Shown here: positions 33,974 through 41,045 of the stretch, piece by piece
Numbering within the stretch: position 1 is the stretch's first letter
Layout of the letters: each line of letters starts with the position of its first letter
Translations under genes and position numbers: made by a program
Notes under the pieces: generated by a model
Told to the model about the DNA's origin: nothing
What the model saw: the letters and a program-made list of their open reading frames with translations, nothing else
The model's database searches: none
Assembly (NCBI GenBank): GCA_947450605.1
Contig: CANFWB010000009.1
Span: 1 to 51,742 of the forward strand
DNA length: 51,742 nt
Origin: Burkholderiaceae bacterium
Lineage (GTDB): Bacteria; Pseudomonadota; Gammaproteobacteria; Burkholderiales; Burkholderiaceae
Reading direction: 5' to 3'

Positions 33974-35065
33974 TCATTTAGTTTTAATAAATCTTTGGGC
34001 ACGCTTGCCTGTATCCACTTCGGTGGTGTACACACTACCTTCTGAGTCCACTGCAATGTTATGTACCCAGTGGAATTCACCGGCGTTCCTGCCGCTTCTG
34101 CCAAACGAGCCTATTTTTTGACCTGTATCGCGCACCATCACTATGACTTCATTATTTGTGCCATCGGCAATCAGAATATATTTCTGACTGGCATCGGAAG
34201 GAATTAAATCCCAGACAGAACCAGACCCTCTAGTCTCGGTTTCATAAGCCATCTCACGAATGAATTTCCCATTTTTTTCAAAAACTTGTATCCGATTATT
34301 TGCGCGGTCGCAAACGAAAACAGTGTTGTCCCTCATTAGTCGAACACAATGTACTGGGTTTGAAAATTGAGGGGATGTGGAATTAAAGCTGGCCATTTTT
34401 TCATCACTAGGGACATTGCCATAGGCTCCCCAGTGGCGTTTATAGGCTCCAGTGTTTGAGTCAAACACAATGACACGTTTGTTGAGATATCCGTCGGCTA
34501 TATAAACTTCATTGGCAATCGGGTCAACGTTCATGTGCGCTGGGCGCCCAAGCTGACTGGTGTCGTTGCTGCCGAGGCTTGCTCCGGAGGAACCAATTTG
34601 CAATAAGAATTTACCTTGCGGGGTAAATTTCAAGATCATGTGATCCGTTTGAGCATTGCCACCTAGCCAAACGTTGCCATTAGGGTCGATATAGATGCCG
34701 TGCTCATTTTTTGGCCAGTCAAAGCCGCTACCAGCTCCACCCCAAGCTTGTAGGAAGTTTCCATTTTTATCAAACTCTAGTACGGGTGGGGCAGGGATGC
34801 AGCATTTAGATCTGCGTGGATTCAGCGTGGCGCCTTTTTCGTCGTCGGTAATTGTTAGGGGGCGATGAATAATCCAGATGTGATCGTTTTTATCAGTAGC
34901 TACACCTGCCACTTGCCCCAAAATCCAATTATTTGGAAGCGCTTTTGGCCAGTATGGGTCGACCTTATATTGCGGAGCTTTGGGTGCTGATTGAGTCTGT
35001 GCATTAACGCTACAACTAATGGCTAGCAATAGAATTACTAGCCCATGACGAATCATTTGGCTCAT
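33974..35065 (-). CDS. Periplasmic NHL-repeat beta-propeller protein
   Basis: A 363-residue protein with a signal peptide (hydrophobic LVILLLAISCSVNAQ) and several NHL-like repeats: GIYIDPNGNVWLGG, MNVDPIANEVYIADGYLNKRVIVFD, CVRLMRDNTVFVCDRANNRIQVF, NIAVDSEGSVYTTEV. It should form a six-bladed propeller. Related bacterial proteins are loosely annotated after peptidyl-alpha-hydroxyglycine lyase, but catalysis cannot be claimed here. The segment SKCCIPAPP holds a CC pair. AAGGAG lies upstream of ATG 35065. Likely co-transcribed with the amidohydrolase and divergent from the SDR gene. Confidence 0.82.
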   Translation of the reverse strand: MSQMIRHGLVILLLAISCSVNAQTQSAPKAPQYKVDPYWPKALPNNWILGQVAGVATDKNDHIWIIHRPLTITDDEKGATLNPRRSKCCIPAPPVLEFDKNGNFLQAWGGAGSGFDWPKNEHGIYIDPNGNVWLGGNAQTDHMILKFTPQGKFLLQIGSSGASLGSNDTSQLGRPAHMNVDPIANEVYIADGYLNKRVIVFDSNTGAYKRHWGAYGNVPSDEKMASFNSTSPQFSNPVHCVRLMRDNTVFVCDRANNRIQVFEKNGKFIREMAYETETRGSGSVWDLIPSDASQKYILIADGTNNEVIVMVRDTGQKIGSFGRSGRNAGEFHWVHNIAVDSEGSVYTTEVDTGKRAQRFIKTK

Positions 35066-35435
35066 CCTGTCTCCTTAGACTTAATTATTTTTATTTCTGA
35101 AGCTTACTCTGAATTGAGGCTCGGTAAACTGAATTTTCGGGGTTATCCCCTATGACTTTATTTGATGGTCGTATGCGGGACATGTTAGATTGCATTAAAT
35201 AAAAATAAGCAGTTCATATTGATGGAGACCAGCATGCAACTTATTCGGATAACTAGAGTGTCACTCTGCGTTGGCTGATGCTGCCTCTGAATTTTCTGTA
35301 TTGATTCAACTCTTGGTTAGCTCATATTTTTTTGGCCGAACTAACCGAGTGCGCCATTGAATCAATATTTTCGTTTTGCAATTTGGGGTGATGGTATTTC
35401 CAGCCCCGCTAATTCCATAGGAGTATTGCGGTCCA
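35066..35435. other. 370-base intergenic region between divergent NHL and SDR genes
   Basis: I find no gene here. The region must hold promoters for both directions and contains the nested inverted repeat at 35299-35367 described separately. The left part (35170-35230) is AT-rich. Confidence 0.6.
35299..35367. repeat. Nested 69-base inverted repeat upstream of the SDR gene
   Basis: The outer arms tattgattcaa (35299-35309) and ttgaatcaata (35357-35367) pair perfectly over 11 bases. An inner stem (35312-35320 with 35341-35349) pairs over 9 bases with one G-T, and the top loop has a run of seven Ts. The whole could fold as one long hairpin in RNA or serve as a paired operator. It starts 137 bases before the SDR start codon. 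Confidence 0.65.
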
Positions 35436-36197
35436 ATGAGTACATTTCAAAAGCTAGATAGTCTGTCAGGTAAGGTTGCCGTAATTATCGGTGGTAATGG
35501 GGCCGTTGGATTTACAACGGCAAAGCGTTTGGCCGCCTTAGGCGCTACGTGTGTATTAATGAGTAGAAGCGCTCAAGAGAAAGGCCAAGAGCAACTACAA
35601 CTTCTTGAGGGTAAAGGCCATTTTTGTCTGAATGCTTCAATTACGGATTCGCCATCCTTGATGAGCGCCGCAAGAGAGGTTGAAGCCCGCCTTGGCCGTT
35701 GCGATATTTTGGTGAATTCCGCTGGCTTTACGAAGCCAGTGCCAGCAGCAAACCTAAATGATCTGACTGATGAGTTGATTGATGATGTTTTGAAGGCAAA
35801 TTTTCGCGGGGTATTTGCTTCAATCCGCGCCTTCGAGCCATTGCTGAGGGCAAGTGGGGATGGGTTGATAGTAAATGTTTCATCCATCGCGGGATTTACT
35901 GGTGTGGGAAGCAATTTGGCTTACGTTGCAGCAAAAGCCAGTCTGGATATTGTTAGCGAATCACTGGCCAAAGTCTTAGCCCCCGCAATTCGTGTACTGT
36001 GCGTTTCTCCAGGAGTGGTTGATTCAGGTTTTGTGCCTGGTCGTGGTGCAGACTTTAATGAAAAGACGGGTGCCACTACGCCACTCAAGCGCATTGGTAC
36101 GCCTGATGACGTCGCTGTAGCCATAGAGGCGTGCGTAACCCATTTACGATTTTCAACAGGCACGCGCATTGTGATTGATGGCGGTCGACACCTCTAA
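35436..36197 (+). CDS. Short-chain dehydrogenase/reductase
   Basis: A 253-residue classical SDR oxidoreductase. It has the cofactor motif GGNGAVGFTTAK (19-30), the structural NSAG (94-97), and catalytic Ser150 region (NVSSIAGF), Tyr163 and Lys167 (YVAAK). The C-terminal GTRIVIDGGRHL is typical of FabG-like enzymes. The residue after the second strand is MSRS, suggesting NADP rather than NAD preference, but this is tentative. Substrate unknown; the neighbourhood suggests a hydroxy or keto acid. TAGGAG lies upstream of the ATG. Confidence 0.88.
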   Translation: MSTFQKLDSLSGKVAVIIGGNGAVGFTTAKRLAALGATCVLMSRSAQEKGQEQLQLLEGKGHFCLNASITDSPSLMSAAREVEARLGRCDILVNSAGFTKPVPAANLNDLTDELIDDVLKANFRGVFASIRAFEPLLRASGDGLIVNVSSIAGFTGVGSNLAYVAAKASLDIVSESLAKVLAPAIRVLCVSPGVVDSGFVPGRGADFNEKTGATTPLKRIGTPDDVAVAIEACVTHLRFSTGTRIVIDGGRHL

Positions 36198-36272
36198 TCT
36201 TGTGCAATATTTTCGGCAAGAAATTTCATGAAAGCTACATTACCAGTTTAGTAAAGGCTAATTCAATGAATA

Positions 36273-36307
36273 TTGACAATGTCAAAATAGCCTCAGGGCT
36301 TGAGGCT
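36273..36307. promoter_or_regulatory. Palindrome and hairpin before the cupin gene
   Basis: TTGACA-A-TGTCAA (36273-36285) is a 13-base palindrome. Four bases on, agcctca-gggct-tgaggct (36289-36307) forms a 7-base-stem hairpin. Both lie in the 144-base gap between the SDR and cupin genes and could be an operator and a weak attenuator. Confidence 0.4.
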
Positions 36308-36341
36308 CAAGCTGCCATCAATTTTAACTCTCAGGGATCTT

Positions 36342-36689
36342 ATGCAAATTACAAGAATCAATGAAGCGCAAACCTATCAAGCTCCAAATCACGATGGTAT
36401 GACGTGCTTTCGTTTGCAGGGAAAGGAAGCGGGTCAATCTGAAAAGATGTGGATGGGAATGAGCGTTATAGAGCCTGGTGGTCAAACGGGGCTTGATGGA
36501 TCTCCTTCCGAAAAGATCTATTTTGTTCTCGAAGGTGAGCTGTCTGTTATTTGTGAAACCCCAAATGGAGCGCAGTCAGAGACCACGCTGTATAAAAATG
36601 ATTCATGTACTTTCTTGGCTGGAGAAAAGCGACAGCTAAAAAATGTAAGCAATTCAGCGGTGAAGGTTTTGCTAGCCATGTCTATCTAA
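36342..36689 (+). CDS. Small cupin-domain protein
   Basis: 115 residues from the ATG at 36342, preferred because AGGGA precedes it; the frame is open to 36300. Single beta-barrel cupin: MGMSVIEPGGQTGLDGSPSEKIYFVLEGELSV, then LYKNDSCTFLAGEKRQLKNVS. The usual metal ligands are only partly present: the first-motif histidines are replaced by Gly/Asp, and the Glu (SEKIYFVLEGE) remains. It may therefore bind a ligand without classic dioxygenase chemistry. No specific reaction can be assigned. It is in the same direction as the SDR gene. Confidence 0.75.
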   Translation: MQITRINEAQTYQAPNHDGMTCFRLQGKEAGQSEKMWMGMSVIEPGGQTGLDGSPSEKIYFVLEGELSVICETPNGAQSETTLYKNDSCTFLAGEKRQLKNVSNSAVKVLLAMSI

Positions 36690-36763
36690 ATCAACGGCAA
36701 AACAAAACAAGGCAGCCGAGACTTGCTGGGTATCAAATCAGAAACATCTTGCAAGGACATTCA

Positions 36764-37759
36764 TTAATCCGGTTTGATGTTTCTGCTTTGAATCACCTTG
36801 GCCCATTTATCAATCTCCACTTTTATTTTTTGTGATGTCTGTTCTGGGGAATTGAAATACACCAAGTAGCCCATGCTGATTAATTTATTTTTGACTTCAG
36901 GGTTTTCAAGCGCCTTGGCAATTTCTCGATTGAGTTTTTGAACGATCGCTGGCGGTGTTCCAGCGGGTGCCAAAATAAACTGCAAGGTGTCGCCTTCAAA
37001 ATCAGTCACGCCAGCTTCATTGAGTGTAGGCACATCAGGCAATGATGGAGAGCGAGTGCTACTCGTTACTGCAAGTGCTCTGAGCGCCCCAGCCTTCACT
37101 TGAGGCACTGCTGGAGGAAGTGCGGATAAGCCAATCGGCACTTGGTTCCCCAGTACTGCTTGCAATGCTGGACCTCCGCCATTGTATGGAATATGGGCGA
37201 TATCTAGATTCATCTTCAGCTTAAGCAATTCAGCGCTCAGATGTGGCCCTGTGCCACCGCCAGGGGAGGCGTAATCATATTTGCCCGGATTGGCCTTCAC
37301 TATGGCAAAAAACTCTTTAATATCTTTTGCTGGAAAACTAGGATGTACAACAATCACATTCGGAGAGCTTACTGGGAGGGCTACTGGGGAAAAATCCTTG
37401 ACCGCATCAAAACCTGGGTTCGGGTAAAGGGAGGGATTGATGACAAAGGTGCTGCTGACCAATAAGAGGGTGTAACCATCCGGGGCTGATTTAGCGACTT
37501 GCTGAATGCCAATATTAGAGCCGGCGCCAGGCTTGTTTTCGATGATGATGGACTTACCCATATTTTCACTAATTTGTTGCATGAGAATTCGTCCAACAAT
37601 ATCCGATGGCCCCCCAGGAGCAAAAGGAATGACAACCTTAATCGTGCGATTGGGATAATCTGGTTGTCCCAGAGTGATGGAGCAGAAACTACTGAGTAAG
37701 GCAATCAAGCCTATGCGGATAAGAGAAAATTTGAGGTGGTGTTTAAGGTATGTGCTCAT
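36764..37759 (-). CDS. Bug/TctC-family periplasmic solute-binding protein 2
   Basis: A 331-residue protein with signal peptide (ending SSFCSITLGQ) and Bug motifs: YPNRTIKVVIPFAPGGPSD, KSIIIENKPGAGS, PDGYTLLLVSS, HIPYNGGGPALQ. It begins one base after the stop of the third Bug gene and has no Shine-Dalgarno sequence of its own worth naming, so it is translated by coupling. Predicted to bind a small carboxylate in the periplasm. It is clearly diverged from the other two Bug proteins in the block, so distinct ligands are likely. Confidence 0.91.
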   Translation of the reverse strand: MSTYLKHHLKFSLIRIGLIALLSSFCSITLGQPDYPNRTIKVVIPFAPGGPSDIVGRILMQQISENMGKSIIIENKPGAGSNIGIQQVAKSAPDGYTLLLVSSTFVINPSLYPNPGFDAVKDFSPVALPVSSPNVIVVHPSFPAKDIKEFFAIVKANPGKYDYASPGGGTGPHLSAELLKLKMNLDIAHIPYNGGGPALQAVLGNQVPIGLSALPPAVPQVKAGALRALAVTSSTRSPSLPDVPTLNEAGVTDFEGDTLQFILAPAGTPPAIVQKLNREIAKALENPEVKNKLISMGYLVYFNSPEQTSQKIKVEIDKWAKVIQSRNIKPD

Positions 37760-37760
37760 A

Positions 37761-38747
37761 TCAATTCGCCGTAATTTTTCCAGTTTTCACAAGGTAGTTA
37801 AATTTATCAAGCTCGTCAGCAATCTGCTTAGTCATTTCTTCTTGGGTATTGCCAATCGGTTCAGCCCCCACTTCCTCTAGCTGGGCTTTAAATTCGGGGG
37901 TCTTGATGATCTTAATAATGGCATTGTGGAGTTGCCTAACGATCGGTTTTGGTGTTCCTGCGGGCGCCAGTAGTCCGAACCAGGTCGTAATATTGATGCC
38001 GGGAACGCCAGCCTCAGAAAGGGTCGGTACATTGGGTAGAAAGACGCTACGTTTTGGTGTAATCACAGCAAGTGGCCTCAACTTTCCAGCTTTGATATGC
38101 GGTAGGGTGCTGGTTGTCGCATCAAATGACATGTCGATCTGACCACCCAGAAGATCAGTAGTGAGAGGCGCGCTACCTCTATAAGGGACATGAAGAATTT
38201 CAGTTCCAGTCAGCATTTGAAATTGAGTGCCTATTAAGTGCTGCGCTGTGCCGTTGCCGTTAGATCCATAACTCAACTTATTCGGCTCTGTTTTGGCTTG
38301 AACAAGCAATTCTTTCACGCTATAAATAGGTTTATTGGCATTCACTACCAAAATATTGGGCACCACCCCGACAATAGTGATGGGCGTGAAGTCATTCTGA
38401 AAGTCGTATGAGAGATTTTTATACACATTGGCAGCAATCGTATGGTGCACCGCACCCATAAGAAGGGTGTATCCATCCGCTGGAGCCTGGGCAACTATTG
38501 CGGCCCCCAAAGTTGCGCCCGCCCCCGGCTTATAGTCAATGATCACGGGCTGCCCAAGAGCGGGACCTAGGCGGCTGGCAATGGCTCTTGCAAGAGCGTC
38601 GGTAGCACCGCCAGGCGGAAAGGGCACGACGATCGTAATGGGCTTACTAGGCCAGTTAGGTTGAGCTTGTGTTGGGCTGGCAATGCTCATCAGCACCAGA
38701 CTAGTGCTAAGAGCGGCCACCCAAGAAAGCATCTTAGGCAACTGCAT
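37761..38747 (-). CDS. Bug/TctC-family periplasmic solute-binding protein 3
   Basis: A 328-residue protein with signal peptide (MQLPKMLSWVAALSTSLVLM, cleavage near TQAQ) and Bug motifs: WPSKPITIVVPFPPGGATD, QPVIIDYKPGAGAT, ADGYTLLMGAVHH, HVPYRGSAPLTTD. A strong GGAGGAGA precedes the ATG. It leads a two-gene unit with Bug 2 and is divergent from the enolase-superfamily gene across 100 bases, so binding protein and enzyme probably share a control region and a substrate. No TctA or TctB membrane subunits are nearby. Confidence 0.91.
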   Translation of the reverse strand: MQLPKMLSWVAALSTSLVLMSIASPTQAQPNWPSKPITIVVPFPPGGATDALARAIASRLGPALGQPVIIDYKPGAGATLGAAIVAQAPADGYTLLMGAVHHTIAANVYKNLSYDFQNDFTPITIVGVVPNILVVNANKPIYSVKELLVQAKTEPNKLSYGSNGNGTAQHLIGTQFQMLTGTEILHVPYRGSAPLTTDLLGGQIDMSFDATTSTLPHIKAGKLRPLAVITPKRSVFLPNVPTLSEAGVPGINITTWFGLLAPAGTPKPIVRQLHNAIIKIIKTPEFKAQLEEVGAEPIGNTQEEMTKQIADELDKFNYLVKTGKITAN

Positions 38748-38847
38748 TGATTGTCTCCTCCATGCCGAATACGCTAGCTATCTTTTTTAAACTGTTGTTT
38801 AATTATTTGCTAACAATAATACATATTTAATAACGCAGGAGACTTTT

Positions 38848-40014
38848 TTGAAAATTATTGAAATTCGTGAGCTTGCTGTTCCATTGCGCTCAACTTTACG
38901 CAATTCCGTCTTTGATTTTAGTGAAATGACAACGTCGGTAGTAGCTGTACATACAGACGTCATCCGTAGTGGAAAGCCTGTCATTGGATATGCATTCAAC
39001 TCTACCGGACGCTATGCCTGTGGAGAGCAAATGCGCTCTCGACTGATACCAAGAATCATGAAGGCAGACCCACAATCTCTGTTGGATGAGTCTGGCAATA
39101 ATTTTGATCCAGCGAAAATACTGGCCTGCATGATGCAGCGAGAAAAACCAGGAGGGCACACTGAGCGTTCGGTTGCGATTGGCACCATTGAAGTTGCGGT
39201 ATGGGATGCCGTTGCCAAGATTGCTGATAAGCCATTGCATGTTCTTCTGGCTGAGCGGTTTAACGATGGCAAGGTGCAAACCGAGGTGCCCTGTTATGTG
39301 GGTGGTGGATGGTACGCCCCGGGAAAAGGTATTCCTGAGCTGCAGGCCGAAATTCGCTCTCGTTTAGATGAGGGATATCAGGTGATGAAAATTAAAGTGG
39401 GTGGCGCCCCCTTAGATGAGGATTTAAAGCGCTTAGATGCTGCTATTGATGTAATGGGTAGCGCGAGTTCGCTTGCTGTGGATGCAAATGCCGCATGGAA
39501 TCGTGAGGCAGCTTTGAGATATGCAAAAGCATTGGCTCCTTACCACTTGAAGTGGTTAGAGGAGCCTACCGATCCATTGGATTTTTCTTTGCTTGATGAG
39601 TTAACTGCGATTTATGATTCGCCTATTGCTACTGGAGAAAATTTATTTTCAACGCAAGACATTCGCAATCTTTTGCAGTTTGGAAAACTGCGATCTGATC
39701 GGGATATTGTGCAGATCGATGTGCCACAGTCTTATGGCATTACGCAATTTGCGAAATCCTTGGCTGTCATGAAGGAGCGTGGCTGGGGAAGGCATTCCGT
39801 CTTTCCTCACGGCGGCAATCAAATGACCCTGGCAATCGTTGCTGGATTTGGTTTGGGCGGGTGTGAGGCCTATCCAGGTGTATTTGGCGTATTTGCCGGT
39901 TTTGCGGATGATGCTCGTGTTAGCGATGGAAAGATTCAGCTATCTGATCGCCCGGGCATTGGTTTTGAGGGTCAAAAAGATCTCTTTGAGTTAATGAAAA
40001 CCTTGAGCCAATAA
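38848..40014 (+). CDS. Enolase-superfamily dehydratase, D-tartrate dehydratase-like
   Basis: A 388-residue protein starting at TTG 38848, supported by GCAGGAGA upstream. N-terminal capping domain (LRNSVFDFSEMTTSVVAV, NSTGRYACGEQ) and TIM barrel with the KxK pair Lys181/Lys183 (KIKVGG), metal ligands Asp212 (VDANAAW), the EEP Glu and Glu264 (ATGEN), and His321 (FPHGGNQM). From memory the whole length parallels Bradyrhizobium D-tartrate dehydratase, with the lysine and histidine within one or two residues of its catalytic pair. That enzyme has HGGH where this one has HGGN. Dehydration of a hydroxy or sugar acid to a 2-keto acid is expected; D-tartrate itself is inference. Confidence 0.83.
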   Translation: MKIIEIRELAVPLRSTLRNSVFDFSEMTTSVVAVHTDVIRSGKPVIGYAFNSTGRYACGEQMRSRLIPRIMKADPQSLLDESGNNFDPAKILACMMQREKPGGHTERSVAIGTIEVAVWDAVAKIADKPLHVLLAERFNDGKVQTEVPCYVGGGWYAPGKGIPELQAEIRSRLDEGYQVMKIKVGGAPLDEDLKRLDAAIDVMGSASSLAVDANAAWNREAALRYAKALAPYHLKWLEEPTDPLDFSLLDELTAIYDSPIATGENLFSTQDIRNLLQFGKLRSDRDIVQIDVPQSYGITQFAKSLAVMKERGWGRHSVFPHGGNQMTLAIVAGFGLGGCEAYPGVFGVFAGFADDARVSDGKIQLSDRPGIGFEGQKDLFELMKTLSQ

Positions 40015-40033
40015 AATTACAGTCGGAATAAAG

Positions 40034-40555
40034 ATGAAGAGTGCAAGAATCAATCAAGTGATTCCTGGTAGTAGGCCAGAGTTGGCGGAGATAGAGAAGA
40101 GGATATTGGAAGAGCGTGGGCGTATTTCCCCTCTGTATCAAACGCTTTTGAACGCCCCTGAGATAGCGCAAGGGTGGGAGGCCTTACTGACGGCAATTCG
40201 TAATCGCAACTCTTTATCACCAGCAATTCGGGAGATGATTATTTTGCGTGTTGCGATTTTGAATCGAGCTGATTATGAATTCGATGCTCATGAGCCGCAT
40301 GCCTTAAAGGCGGGAGTCAGCCCAGAAAAAATTGCTGCTATTAGAGAGTTAGGGCTATCCAATATCTTTGATGATCAAGAGATGCTCATTCTCAACTTAA
40401 CTGATGTGATGACCAAAGAGATTCAGGTTCCAGATACGTTATTTGATAAGGTCAAACCCTTTTTTAATGACAGAGAAAGATTGGAGTTGGTTGCTACTAT
40501 TTCAGCTTACAACATGGTTTCTAGGTTATTAAATGCTTTGCATGTAGGGCATTAG
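40034..40555 (+). CDS. Carboxymuconolactone decarboxylase-like protein
   Basis: A 173-residue all-helical protein of the CMD/AhpD superfamily: LSPAIREMIILRVAILNRADYEFDAHEPHALKAGVSPEKIAAI is the conserved helix pair with Glu and His. It lacks the CxxC of AhpD peroxidase-type members and has no cysteine at all, which favours the lactone decarboxylase-like branch (YEW-x2-H pattern). Substrate is unknown. It lies 19 bases after the dehydratase gene in a run with the DUF35 and thiolase-like genes. Confidence 0.82.
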   Translation: MKSARINQVIPGSRPELAEIEKRILEERGRISPLYQTLLNAPEIAQGWEALLTAIRNRNSLSPAIREMIILRVAILNRADYEFDAHEPHALKAGVSPEKIAAIRELGLSNIFDDQEMLILNLTDVMTKEIQVPDTLFDKVKPFFNDRERLELVATISAYNMVSRLLNALHVGH

Positions 40556-40658
40556 AGCTTGTGATGTAAGGTGTCTATCAGAATGAATTTGAAGTAAGAG
40601 GCATAATTTAGTCCAAATAATTATTCAATAGACTAACTTGTATAAATGGAGACCTATC

Positions 40659-41045
40659 TTGAGTGAGTTTGATTTAGCCAAGACATCCCCCAACGCTGTT
40701 TACATGGACTACTGCCAGAAAGATCAACTCGCTTTTCAGCGTTCTCCGAGTGGTCAAGCAATTTTTTATCCACGCATCGTAGAGCCAAAGACAGGTGAGG
40801 AGCTCCGCTGGGAGCTTAGCCAGGGTTTGGGCACCGTTTATTCCACGACCGTGATTTACTCGCGCGATGAAAAGCCTTACAACGTTGCTTTAATTGATGT
40901 GGATGAGGGTTATCGAATGATGTCGCGAGTGGAGGGTATAGACCCAGAAGATATTCGTATAGGTATGCGCGTCCAGGTGGAAATGAAAACCTTTGATGAT
41001 GGAAAAAAATACCCCATTTTTTCCCCAGCTAAGGAGCTTGCGTAA
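40659..41045 (+). CDS. DUF35/OB-fold protein, partner of the thiolase-like gene
   Basis: 128 residues from TTG 40659, chosen because TGGAGA lies 7 bases upstream; an earlier in-frame TTG is at 40638. The OB-fold part is clear (GLGTVYSTTVIYSRDEKPYNVALIDVDEGYRMMSRVEG, then IRIGMRVQVEM). DUF35 proteins usually carry an N-terminal zinc ribbon with four cysteines; here a single Cys remains, so zinc binding is probably lost. Known DUF35 proteins form complexes with thiolase-like or hydratase partners. Its stop overlaps the thiolase start by one base (TAATG), a strong sign of a complex. Confidence 0.83.
   Translation: MSEFDLAKTSPNAVYMDYCQKDQLAFQRSPSGQAIFYPRIVEPKTGEELRWELSQGLGTVYSTTVIYSRDEKPYNVALIDVDEGYRMMSRVEGIDPEDIRIGMRVQVEMKTFDDGKKYPIFSPAKELA

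Noticed and set aside
36690..36763. Gene or terminator between the convergent cupin and Bug 2 genes
   Set aside because: Only 74 bases, with no convincing hairpin or coding potential.
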